From Echinometra lucunter (lineage: Eukaryota > Echinodermata > Echinoidea > Camarodonta > Echinometridae): a stretch of DNA of 64,000 bases. The notes under the pieces were generated by a model. The model was not told the DNA's origin. It saw only the letters and a list, made by a program, of their open reading frames with translations, and did not search any database. A program made the position numbers and the translations under genes. This document shows, piece by piece, positions 42,701 to 56,065 of this stretch. Numbering within the stretch: position 1 is the stretch's first letter; each line of letters opens with the position of its first letter. The stretch is taken from positions 4,372,938-4,436,937 of the forward strand of contig CM057158.1 of the NCBI GenBank assembly GCA_029962745.1, written 5' to 3'.

Positions 42701-45700
42701 GTGCTAAAAAGATGTTGCTGCCAAGCTCGAGGGTTACCATGATACTTTCTTATATAGTATGATCTAAACGGTAAAAATTTGAAATATTGAAAAATGAAGT
42801 ACAACTATCACAACAACAACAAAAATATGCATTGAATATCTATTTTGTAGGTTTTCATATCTGAGTAATGTAGTATAAAATAATGAACATGCTCCAAAAA
42901 TATCAAACAGCATATGGTAGATTTCTGTATGATTAGAGATATTTATAAACTTTTTCACCGATTATTTCAAGGCCTTAGATTAAATATTCTGATCATATTT
43001 CCTGGGATGCATACCTCTTCCCATTCTTCCGATTGTCTTTCTCTACTCATTACCTTTGCCATTTTCTCTAGCTAGACGTTGGGCACGTGTCTTTAATTCC
43101 CAATGTGTATCGGGTCGCTCAATTAATTTGCCCCATTACACAATCAAGCGCAGAGCGTTAAATGCCATCTCTAGGAAGCCAAAAACGCCGTCCCCATCTC
43201 AACCTGGTTATCATCAGAGGCAATTAATTAAATCAAGTGGAATCTAATTTGAGACTCTTAAGACCTCTTTTAGAAGCGTAGGTAGGCATCCCAATTCAAT
43301 TTAAGTGTCTTCACCTCTATAATTAGAGCTGTGGATGTCTGTTGAACCACTGTTTTTATTCTTTTGATTAATCCATTTTTTTAAAAATTGTGTAGGTAAT
43401 GAAAAAAAGAGGGTTAACATAAGATATTACAGTTACTAACAGAAAATTTTATCAAATGTTTTACCATATCCTTAACACTATGGCCCGAACTAAGAAAGGA
43501 GGTTTACTTTAAACCATGGTCTAAACAATGGTTATGTAAATAAAATAAGCATAAATAAGAGTAAATAAGCATACCTGTAGATAGGCTTAAGTGAGTTTAT
43601 AAAAGTGCATTATTGCCCACCCTTTGGACAAAAGGACATGCCTGTCTTACGCTTGTGGATGTCTTAATCATAGTTTGAATTTAAACCATGGTTTGAATAT
43701 AAATCTCTTTTGTGAATTCGGGCCTAAGTTTTTCATGCTATCAATTAAGCCCCTTTATATCTCAACAGATGAAATAGATGAAGGGAAAATGGAAAGCCAG
43801 GGATATGAGAAAAATAGAATTCTTTCACTCCTGGAATAATCCTAGGAATAATATCATATAAAATATTATACATCTAACTATAAGATATTATTTTTTTCAA
43901 ATTGATGGTAATACGAGGGTGGCAATTCAACAGCATGCAAAAAAGGAGCAGTTTTTCATGTGTGGACATGTTACAGTGTTCATTCTCATTAAAACAACAA
44001 CTCTTAAAGGTAGTAGCCCACATGTGCAAGTGGCACCCAATCTGCACAAAAGTTTTACTTTAGATTGCTTTAAGCCACAGAAAAAACACTTGTAAAGTTT
44101 TAGATCTAAGTACATTCCCGTTTAGGATTGAGAAGGAAATATTCAACACAAATTTTCTTTTACTTCCCTTGTTTTGTGAAGATGTCTTCCTGATACTTTA
44201 AGAGTAAAACAATTCATTTTTCACTTATTCCTTGGAATATTGTTGTAAATTTGATAACATGATAGTTCTACATAAATATCTGTCATTTACAATTGAAGTT
44301 GGCTTATTTCTCTTCAAAATTCTGAAACAAAGTTGTGTGAACATGGGCTACTACCTTTAAAACTATTTACACAAACAATGCTGGTTTATACAGTAACAGC
44401 ATTAAGTAAATTTTATCTACACCCCATCCAAGTTCATCATACCTTACATAAATTATTTGGTGAGATATTCATCAAACCATGAATCATGGTTGAATGAAGT
44501 ATGCTACATTGCCATATGGTGCTTTGTTTTGTTGTTTGTCTAGTCTTATTGCATAAATCATGTTGATACTTTACATAATATGGTAAATATATCCACAAAT
44601 GTGCAAACATACTCTCAATTGAATATATCCATCAAGTGCTACAAACATAAGGACTGTGGTTTTTTTATTTGAATGTTTATTGATATATTCATTTACCTTG
44701 ACATATTTAAAGGAATGACCTATCTTTTACATAACTAATGCATTTTTTTTATACTTGCACGGTCCCACATAATTACAGAAAACAATACTTTCAGAACCTG
44801 TTTCAACAGAGTAAAAAGAAGAGTAACACTAATCAGTATTGAAGAGTGGTACTGGTAGTACACACATCCATTTTCTGTGGCAAAATGAGAGTTTGCTCTC
44901 TTCGACCAGCAATATAATGTCTTTTCATCCTGAAAAGGAAGATGGAACATGGGCAATAGAACTTTAATTTCATTCCAAAATTTCTGAATATAGCAACATT
45001 GCCATAGTGCATGTTCTACAATGTTTCTGAGTTTTTACAGCCAAAGGTACATTCTGGAGTACTACAGTTTTATTTTCATTTTGAAGAGCTTACAATTGAA
45101 GAACAAAATATTATGCAGATCTTTAAACTGAAATTCTAGAGTTTTTGTTCAATAGTCATATTAATCATAATATTTCTTACTTTACACAATTCATTATCAC
45201 TTAAATCATACTTATTCTATGTGATCACATCTTAAATACACAATTTAGCTTTAAAAATTTACAAAGCAAAATAAAACACCAGAAAAGGTAAATACACGTG
45301 ATCCGTTCCCATTCTCTAATGATATCCCTTTCCGAAGTAGGACATGAAAATAATGAAAGTCAAGATAAAAATCATATGAAAACATGGCAGTAAACAATTA
45401 TACCCCTCACCCCTCATAATAATCACTAGTCACTACCATTAAAACAAGAAACAAAGAGAGGGTGTCAGCAAGAACATATTCCAGTTAAAAGTTAAAGCTT
45501 CAACAACATGTTAAATAACATGTTAAATAATCTTGGTGTAAGAAAGTAACTAACTGGTGATGCGGCTGGTTAGCCTCTGTATGATTTCTCTCTAAATCAA
45601 TACCACATGTTTGTCAAAGAAAATTATATAAAGTTTTATCAATAGTGTGCAAAGTCAACCTTGCAAAGAAAGTGATCCATGCATGCAATTTGTAACATTA

Positions 45701-48700
45701 ACAGTGTGTACATGTATTTGTTCTTTTCAACATAAAAGAGTTCCGATCTGTAGAAAAGTTATAATCACCCTGAAAATAATAAAACTTTCTTTACAAATTC
45801 ACCATCCGGAAATCAATGGAAAAGGAACCACACTGTACAATGACTCAATGAGAAATACCGTTAGATCAATGTAGAAACTTAAGTACATGTATGATTTAAT
45901 TCACCTGTGAACAATTATTACAACAGATATAATATGCTTTATAAATATCATGATACTTTTTGAAGAACAAATGCTTTATAAATGTCATGATACTTTTTGA
46001 AGAACAAATAACCTTCATGGGCTTTTCATCTACGGTAAATGCAGAAATATTCGGGGTACATTTATTTTTGCAGATTTCGTGCTATTTTTGGCAAGCGTGA
46101 ATTCTAGAACTCACAAAAATATTAGCACGATTTATTATGCTTGTTTTAAACGGACGCTGAATTGCGTGCTTCAGCTGGTTAAATACATGTTTGAATCCAA
46201 TTCATTTTAGAGTATATATGTACATGTAGAGATGTCCTGCTGTATGCATTTGAATGGACCACGTGTGTGTGTGTGTGTGTGTGTGTGTGAAAAATAAAAT
46301 GGAGCCACGCTGGTGACAATACAGCATACATTGCCACAAAACAATGCTACAGGAAAACCATTTGGGAGATATAGCTTGGGCAGAGAAACTACTGTCATGC
46401 TTGAAATATCAGACCAAATCTCGCAATTTTTGCGAGTGTGAAATTTGAGAACCCACGAACATGTTCTTGGGCCGCTCAGCACGAAAAAAATAATCACGCA
46501 AAAATAACAGCATTTACAGTCTAGCACACCTATTCCAGGAAGTCAAAACCACCATTACCAGTCAATTACATATGTAAAAATTAACAGGACACATATGAAA
46601 ACAGCAAGGTTAAATCTTTCCCAGCCTTCACACTTCTATGCCTCTGTAAAGCCTTAAGGACTATTTTTCATTCATTATTAGGCCATCATTAAACTGAACT
46701 CATGCAGAACAGCTAGACCAATAAATGTAAACTGTTAAGTGGTGTCCCATTTATAGTTTGAGTAGGGAGGTCCTCTCCCTGGTTTAAGTTTCAATGAGTT
46801 GGGATCCCTGGGAAAGGAATCTATCATCAAGGATTCTCTCATTAACCATGTTTGTTTGATCATAGACCAGCAATGTTTGTCATCACTCTGGTTAAAAAAA
46901 AATAAAAAATCAGCCCTGGGAACATAGCAAGGGGGTGATAGGGGCAGTTGCCCCTCCAAAAAAAAAAGGGGGGAGAGAAAAGGATGAGAGGACATAGGAA
47001 GAGGGGAAACAGACAAAGAATGATGACAGAGAAAATCACAGCTTCAGCTCCCTCCTCCCTGCACCCCCCCCCCCCCCCGGACGCTTCACACGCTCAGCGA
47101 TTCACATACATCGTGTGCTCACACCTGCCCCCCCCCCCCCCCCCCCAAAATGAAATCCTGGCTATGCTGGTGCCTGGAAAGAATCAATAGTCAAGGATTC
47201 TCCCATCTACCATGTTTTGTTTTCTTATGGACCAATATAAAAAAAAAAATCCTGGATGATATCAGGGGGATTCTTCTCCTGTGTACAGGGTCTCTCATTA
47301 TGGGAATCAATAAATGAATGATGCAGATCAACTTTCAAATCTACATTCCAACAATTGCTTCTTCAAATTCATTCACATGGCATCACTGAACCCTACTCAA
47401 GTAGAACAGAAGCAGACCAATAAATGTATGGTGGTATCCTAGCAAAAGTAACACGTTCAATTTGGTTGTCATCAGCGGGAAAGGAATCAGTCATCGAGGA
47501 TTCTCCCATACATCTTGTTTGTTGTATTATGGACCAACAAGGATAATATCAAGCAGATTCCCCTCCTGTAGGGTCTGTTATGGTGCATGGGAATCAATAT
47601 ATATGACTGATGCAGATCAAATTACATACTTCACAACATAACAAGGTACACACCGATCCAAAGCTTTTTTTTATACTTGAAATTTTGAAATCAAATTGCA
47701 GGGTAGATGTAATCGGAAAAGATTTATTATAAATACATTAGTCAAAGCCCTTCTGGTTCCCAATGTGATATATTGATATTTCTTATTTTATAGTCCTAAA
47801 ATTTCAAGCTAAATGATATAAAATTTGGAAGTTCACTTTTTATTTCCATTACCATTAACCATTAAGGGGGGTATCAGAATTCAGAGGAACGGTCTGAATA
47901 TAGCAAGCCATGTAAGGTTATGAAATTGGTGATATGCCAAGGATATAATGCCTCACTGCCTCAGGCATTCCAAACTTTCCAAAAGTGATAATAACAGTTC
48001 ACACATTCATGATGTATTATTCTACAATTTATATATCATTCTATGAATGAAGCATATCTAATTCTAGAATCACCATGAACTACATGAAGGAAGGTCTTTT
48101 CACAGCCTGCACACACACACACAAAATCTTTGTACTGAAGATGAATAAACCACTGACATTGAGCACTGTGGCTGAGGTATTTTAGACTTGACTTTGTTCT
48201 ATTTGAAGGACATCCAATATGCAAATGCCCAGGGAAGGTTAGAAAAATATGATGGATGTAACTGCTTGAAGAGACTGCTGCTGAATATGAAATGTGTAAA
48301 AGAGTTCCCTAGATAATACTGTTGGAAGGTCATGCTACGTGTCTTACGGGCGTGATAAGGTATGTTCAAACTCACAATATATTGCTCATTTTGATACTGA
48401 TTCTTATCTTTATATTGATTTCCAATTTAGGGTGTGAATCATTCATCATGAATGATTCACACCTTTTCTCACTTGAGCAAATTTTCCTCCAAACTATTAA
48501 TAAAAACTGAAAAATCAAAGAGAACATGGACTCTGCAAGCTATGTAACAACTTTATTCCTAATTTTACTACTGATAAGTGTATCAACTGAAGTACCAGTC
48601 ATGTTTCCATTCTTTGTATGAACAGCAACAATGATATGTCTTCCAAATTATTGATATCTGCTGTCAAAAAAGAAGGGCCATTGAGACCCATGGTCAGCAG

Positions 48701-49260
48701 GTGCGTTCAGAGGCTTGCCAACATCAGCTAAAATTCATAAGAAGCATAAATAACTGATAAGACCTCTGATTACGACGGTAAAGAACATTTCATACAGGAG
48801 TAAAAATGTCAGACCTTTGGGGAAAAAACAGCATATGAAAGAGTATTTTCTCATTTCTTTACATTGCAGAATTTTCTATGATGCCTTTTGGTCACATGAA
48901 ACACGGGAATGGCCAAGCTAGTTGCCTTTCTATAATGCCAATGGTACGTTTACTTAGTGGAAAGCAAAAGAACCTGCCAATACCCAGTAGACAGAACATA
49001 GATCTACATCTTGGAACAACAGCAGAGAAAGCAGCCATTAAAACTCAAAAGATACAACATGTTTATTGATGCCGGATGGAGATGACAAGAGTAGAGCTGA
49101 GAGGATATACATGTACTACAATGATGGATAGCAAAAAGGTGATATGAGATGCATGGGGGGAAAAGGGTAGAAGGGAAGGGGTATAGATGAAGAGGAAAGA
49201 TTGATGAAGAAAAGGGTGTGTGAGAGAGAGAGAGAAAGAGAATGAGAGAAGAGATGAGAA

Positions 49261-49307
<47 letters not shown>

Positions 49308-52300
49308 AAAAAGGATGTAGAAATTGTAAAAGGATGTAGAAAATGAAACAGGAAGTATCCAAATCAAAAAGAAAATAGAGAAATAAGATATAGATAATTG
49401 ATCAATTTAAAACAGGTTCATCCCCAGAACAGACATTACATGGTTCATCAAATAAGCTACATGCAGCTGAAAATAGCTTTCATATAATATATGTACATGT
49501 AAATGCCTTAGTACATAAATTGTAATAGAAAAGACAGAAAAAGGGAAAATAAATGGATAGAAAGCAAAAGATACGAGAAAGAAGGGGAAAAAATCGTGAA
49601 GATGCAGGGTGAATACCCTCATGAAAAGAAATAATTAGCTCCTATCAAATGGTATAGCCCACGCAGTCACAAAGAAGGAAAGGATTGTCCGCAAGTAACC
49701 TGCCAACCAGCCCAACAAGATGGACAGGAAATACAATGCATAAGTGAAGCAGCAAAAACAGTCAACAAATGACAGATCCAGCTAATACTGACAGAAACAA
49801 TGCACTTTAGATGTATCAACATACTCCTTCTTGATACACTGTAGCTTCGGAATAAACGAACCTTCGGAATAAAAAACCTTCAGAATAAGGAACTGTAATC
49901 CAAAATACCACAGTGGGATGTTCACTATCATCACTGAAATAAAATTTCTGGTTTCATGTCTAATACCCCTTTCGCATTGGGCTCTTCCCCTTTACCCGTT
50001 GAAGTTCCCCGCTTATCTTTACGAGCACGCATTCCTCACTTCACCGGGGAAGAGAGCAATGTCGTCTTTTGCACTGGTTTCTCTTCCCCGGTGAAAGCAA
50101 GACAGACAATTAAGCTTGGCCGGAAGTACTGCAGGCCAGGGTCATTAGGGCGCGCGTTTTTTAATTTTCCAATTACTATATTCTGAAGTATTGCAGATGA
50201 TATGCTGCAAAGTTTTGAGGTGCATTATGAATCTTTACTTTCGATCAGCTGGTCAGGCACGCACATGCAAATGAAAAGGAAATGAGTCGATATTGTAAAC
50301 ATTACTTCTTATCGACTATTGCAAAAAGTGTCAAAAGTTGAAATTATAACAAACTTTAAAAAATATTTTCGTAAGCAAAAAAATTATTGTAAAGTATTAT
50401 TAAAATTTTCAGTGCATTTTCATCATGCAAAATAAGCTATTAATAAAAAATATTGTTAGTAAAAAGAAACTGTATCATACAGGGGTCAGACTATGGATCA
50501 GCCATCAGCATAGCAGCTAGCTAGCCTAGCCATGCATATGCAGTGAGCTCAGATCAGCACGCGGAATCTCGGTTCAGGGGGAAATGAGATTTGACCTCTG
50601 ACGTCATTAAGCGGGTAAATTCTCTAGTGTACCTTTCGCAGTGGCCAGTTTAAGCGGGTAAACTGCTTCCCCGCTTAAATTCTCTACCTCGCGAGGTAGA
50701 GAAGTTACCCGTTTAAGTTCGACGGGGAAGTTCTCCACCTGCGCCTTTTGCAGTAGGCTCTTCCCCTTTACCTGTTGAAGTTCCCCGCTTAACTTCAACG
50801 GGGAAGAGCCCACTGCGAAAGGGGTATCATATTCACATCAATATCCATCTCTCACACTTATATGAAAATGCTCTCCTCATTCATTCTGTTCTCTCATTAT
50901 TGCTGTCATAAAATTTCTAGTTTCATGTCTCAATATTCACATCAATATCCACCTCTCACATCTAGACAATTAAAAATCATAAACCTGTCACATATACTTT
51001 CTATTAAAATGATATCAATTTTCCTTGCCTATATAAATACATGCAAGTGCTCTCCTCACTCACTCTGTTCACTCATTATTGTTGTAATGAAATTTCTAGC
51101 TTCATGTCAAATATTCACATCCATATCCATCTCTCACATCCAGGCAATTGAAGATTATTAACCTGTCACATATTCTTTCTAATAAATATAAAATTTCCTT
51201 GCCTTTACTGTACTTAATACATGCAAGTGCTGTCTTCAATTTACCAACTCAAGAGAACACTTGTAAACCTTGTCTCAGCTCAAGATAGTGTTTTAACATT
51301 TGGCCATTTTTGTGTTTGTTTGTTTGCTGCTGTTGATGCTTTGCTTCTATTATTGTTGTTCTTGTAAATTCTGTAAATTTCTGTCATGACTTTGGACACA
51401 TACTTGTGACTCCCCCTCTTCTCTACCAAAGAATCCCTATTAATTAAGAATCAGGTAGACTGCAGAACAACTCAACCTAAACTGCCTTTCACATAAATGC
51501 TTTTCTATGGTATCCTTGATGAGACAAAAATGTAAAGAGGAAATGCACAATCAGAGATTGCACAATGTATTCAAAGTAAGGTCATAGGTTTCAAAATCCC
51601 AAACAGTGAAAGTGTGAAGTGAAATGCCTTAAATAGCCACAGAAGCGTAATTAAAATGATCTCAGGGATAAGGTCCTATCGATACATATAAATTGGGTTA
51701 AAAGATGCATCTTTTTAAACATTTGCATATTTATGCATTTCATTCTTTTAATCAATAATTCATTTATTTATCTACTTATCTATCGGATGGGAATAAGTTT
51801 GCCTGTACCAAGCAATGATGCAATAGATGCACATCTTAAAAATGGATAACTCGAAATAATCCCCCTTTTTTTATATATTTATGTATTTATTAGAAAAATC
51901 ATAGAGAATCATAATATTTACATGTGATTTACATGATCAAAATACAAAATCACTGAACATAAAAAAGAGTAGTAAAAAAAAAAGGAAAAAAAGAGGCAGA
52001 ACATTGAGTAACATATTAAAAATAACAAAGCAGAAATTGTTCAAGAGCAGATCTCCGAGATGGTGTAATCCCCCTTTTTTAGAATCTACAAGAAGGATGC
52101 TGTCAGGGTTATAACTATAGTTCTCCTATACATTCCAGAGGCTGCACTATGCTCCTCGACTTTGCCATGGGACACAGCAGAGCTCACCTTGGGCTATAGT
52201 TTTAACCATGGCCATCAAATCGGTCAATACCACGATGTATAGGACACACCTGACAGGCCTTGAAAATGGAAACAGCAAAATGAAATGTAGCCCAAAGCAT

Positions 52301-55300
52301 TAAGATATTAATAAAGATAGTTGGATTTCTTATCATCTGTTGAGAGACAGAAGGGTATACACTTGCATCTTCTACAAACTTAAAAACCTTCTAGCTCTCA
52401 AAGTTTATATCTCTCAAGATTAAGGCCACTGAAGCATGCTCTGATCACTATCCCATACCAAGGCAACACACCTGGATTTGTCTTCTAATCAGCCATAACC
52501 GCCGACCGACCGTAGAATTAAAAAGAAACTGGGTCAGGAATAAAGGTAGAACGAGAAAGCGGGAAGAGATATGTCCTGGCCAGCGAAGCATGATACAAGG
52601 ATTTCCTGAGTATATCTTTTCTACAAGCTAAACATCCGGTAAAGTGACAATGAAAGGGAAAGCTAAACAAGCACACCATATACAAATGAAAATACAGTAA
52701 GAATTCAACAATGATAACATCATCTCTATTTCTCTGTCACTGAGTTGCCAATGACAGTGATAGCCTAGAAAGAGCGCAAGTAATAACATTTGAGTGTCTT
52801 TAATAGCTTCTGTGGTCTACATGTCCACTATGAAATATCCGTACTATCACATTTATCATTAAAGCTGAAAACAAATGCTTGTGCACTTCACACATCACAA
52901 AACACACACAAAAAAAACCTTTCAACTTGTCATGTCCTAAGAAAAAAATCATTAAGTGGCATTCTGCTTGATTTTTCTTTTACTCTCCCTGCTGAGCAGA
53001 CCTCATACTGCTTATAGTTTGTTGTTCTATCCCATTCACTCTGAATGCAGAAAGAAGATGAAGAATTGATTAGGAATAAGTGTGCCAAATCCCGATAAAC
53101 TCTGATACCTGCATGCTAATGAAGCCAAGCCATATTTTGGTGTGTACTGACCTGTTGCTGACATGTAGACCTACATTCCCATTTCATCCATTAAGGTTTT
53201 GATTTCTACTCCAACCTCAGACATCTAGCCAATCTAACCCTAATCCTAACCAATCTAAAGCAAACTATTCATACGTCAACATCCATGGTGCCTTCTAAAT
53301 CAGGAGAACTTGGAGATTTTCTTGATTGTTTGTGCATGACCACAAATTGCATCAAAACTGCTACTGCTGATGATGGAGGATTCGGTAGCATTAATAAACA
53401 AATTTCATAGTCAGAACAGAGTGTAATACATTTCTGGTGCATTGTGAGTGCTGAAATACTGTCATAAAATTCCTTTATGAACATGTAACATGGAGGCTAA
53501 GGGCTTGAAATACATTTCTGGTTGCAAAAGGTGAACGAAAATCTTCCATTTTATTATGTGCTGTGATGTGGGGGATAAATTCATACATAACATATTTTCA
53601 ACTATCTAAGGATTGTTTTCAATGGTACATATAGCCAGCTTAGAGCTAAAAGGTGTTAACTCTCTGTTAAAGTATAGGAGTTAACAACTTTCTGAGTCAC
53701 ACCAGAAGATACACTGCAACACTGTGCATGTACATACACTTCGTGAAAAGGTTGTGTCACATTACACCTGCATTGATTAGAATGAAAAGAAGAAAGCCTC
53801 ATGGTGGAAAGTGTGAGTATTTATTTTAACTGTAATTAAAATAAGTGTCTTCTAATAATTTTTATAATGCATGATGTTGCACAGTGCATACACATCATTA
53901 TATCCCTTATCTATTTATCTTTCTCCATATTTCCTAATCCATTAAAAAAGATCTAATTTGGGGGGGGGAGATATCTCACCAAACTCATTTATTTGGGTTT
54001 TTATAACTTTCCCTTTTCCATTATTGTTTAATATTTTCATGTCACTGATGTATATTCTACAATGTTCTACTCAAGATTTTAATGCTATTTGCAGTATGAT
54101 TTGCAAAATAAAAATGTATGTGTTTTTGTAATGTGATTTTTTTACGGAAATAAATAAACTGAACTGAACTGAACTGTAGATTTCTATTCAATTCATAAAT
54201 AATCCAAAAGTGATATACCTCACATGAAAATAATAATTTGCACCTTGTTCTGTACTTCCACAGTTCCAGTCAGTATTTTCCTAAATTATTCAATACTTCA
54301 TCAAAACCGAGGCATGGCTATAAATGGGTCATCAAAGCCTGCACTCGTTAAAAATATAAGGCCGTTTCTGATGGTGATTTTTATCTTTAATGGTTTGACA
54401 TGACCTGAAGGTATTCTCAGTCACTAGGTGCGTCTTCATCCGCTCGAGCTTAAGGAATAGTCCGCTATTTCTGATCCTACGAAGTAGCCAGATCAAGGAA
54501 TAGCGACCTAATTCTCAGATGAAGACGGAATTAGCCAGCTATTTCGCTTGAAACGTAAGCCACACAAATCTTGGATTTATTTGCAGAATAGCCACATATC
54601 CTCATCAGCTCGAGCTTCAGGAGCTTGCTATCGTGCACGGTGTGCCAGCATCAAGCTATAGCTCGAGCTAGACTGCAATTTAAGCAGCTCCAGCTGATGT
54701 GGACGCGATTGCACGCTTCAGCAGAATTCGGGCTAATCCCAAGATCCGCGAGATCCCAGAATAGTGAGCTGTTCCTCAAGCTTGAGCTGATGAAGACCAC
54801 ACTATGGAGGTAGCATGCGCGCCCTTAAATGGCTAGAATGGTCGTTGCGCCTCAGTATCATTAGAGAGAGAGAGAGAAATCCGCTATAACTCAGTCTTTA
54901 TAATTGAACATATCGAGTATCAGGGTATATTGCGAGTGCTGAAATACTGTCATAAAATTCCTTTATGAACATGTATAACATTGAGGCTAAAGGCTTGTTC
55001 AGATATGAGGAGACAAATCCCTGCAACAATCCCCACAACAAACATTATTAGTGTACAAGTCAATGGGGTAAGAGGCAACAAATAAATGTCACCAAGCCAG
55101 GAGATGTTTTTCTTGTCGCCTAGTGGCAAAAAGCTGTGGACTAATCAAATTCTTAAAAATTTAGTGCAAAATATGTTATCATGAATTTGTCTGCACAACT
55201 TTTGACAAACTCTCTTTTATTTGAGAGTTGACTCATTAATGCGCATTCATTAACATAAGTGGGATGGTTTGCCGTGCCATATCTGAACACTAAAAATGTT

Positions 55301-55966
55301 GTCACAGGGATTTATCACCTTATATCTGAACAAGCCTTAAGATGCTTATAAAGATGTGAAATGCTCAATGTTTAGTGAGGCCAAACAGAAATCTGAACTG
55401 TTACCTGACTATAGACCAACTTCATGAGCCTGTTCTCTGCAACGTTTCCTGATAAGGCAGAGAGGGTTTGGCTTGACTTGGGACACAGTGTATTCTATTT
55501 CCTTGCCAACTTAGAGGCTGTATTACCAGACTAATATTAACTTCACAATGACATGACTCATGCTCTTAAAATGGATTAAAAATTAAATACTCTTAAAATG
55601 TGCCCCTAACAAGCACTAATGCCAACAGATAATGCTATCATTATACTTGTTAGGTAGGTATAAAGAACACATAATGTTTTGTGCAAAAGTGTGTATTACG
55701 ATTTTTTGATTAAACTATAGTATTATGTCCATCATCACTAATCAAGTCAAAGTCTTCAATTCGGATGATTACAGTGGCCAAGATTCATGGAAGGGGTGTA
55801 TCTTAACCCACCATTTAAATCATGGTTTCATCTACCTTAGAAAAAAAAGCATAAAGAAGTTTATCATTGCTCACCTTTGGATGAGGGGAGAAGTTTACAG
55901 AGGTTAAAAGCAAGGGGTTTTTTTTTGGTGTTTTTTTCTTTTAATGATGATGATAATAATAATAAT

Positions 55967-56005
<39 letters not shown>

Positions 56006-56028
56006 TAATAATAATAATAATAATAATG

Positions 56029-56065
<37 letters not shown>

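Larger units (their letters stand above)
53446..54975 (+). repeat. 42-bp identical direct repeats 1.49 kb apart
   Basis: GAGTGCTGAAATACTGTCAT and the 22 bases after it are identical at 53446-53487 and 54934-54975. Weaker identity continues about 20 bp (GGAGGCTAAGGGCTTG versus TGAGGCTAAAGGCTTG). The interval contains a LINE tail and a MITE. Confidence 0.85.
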
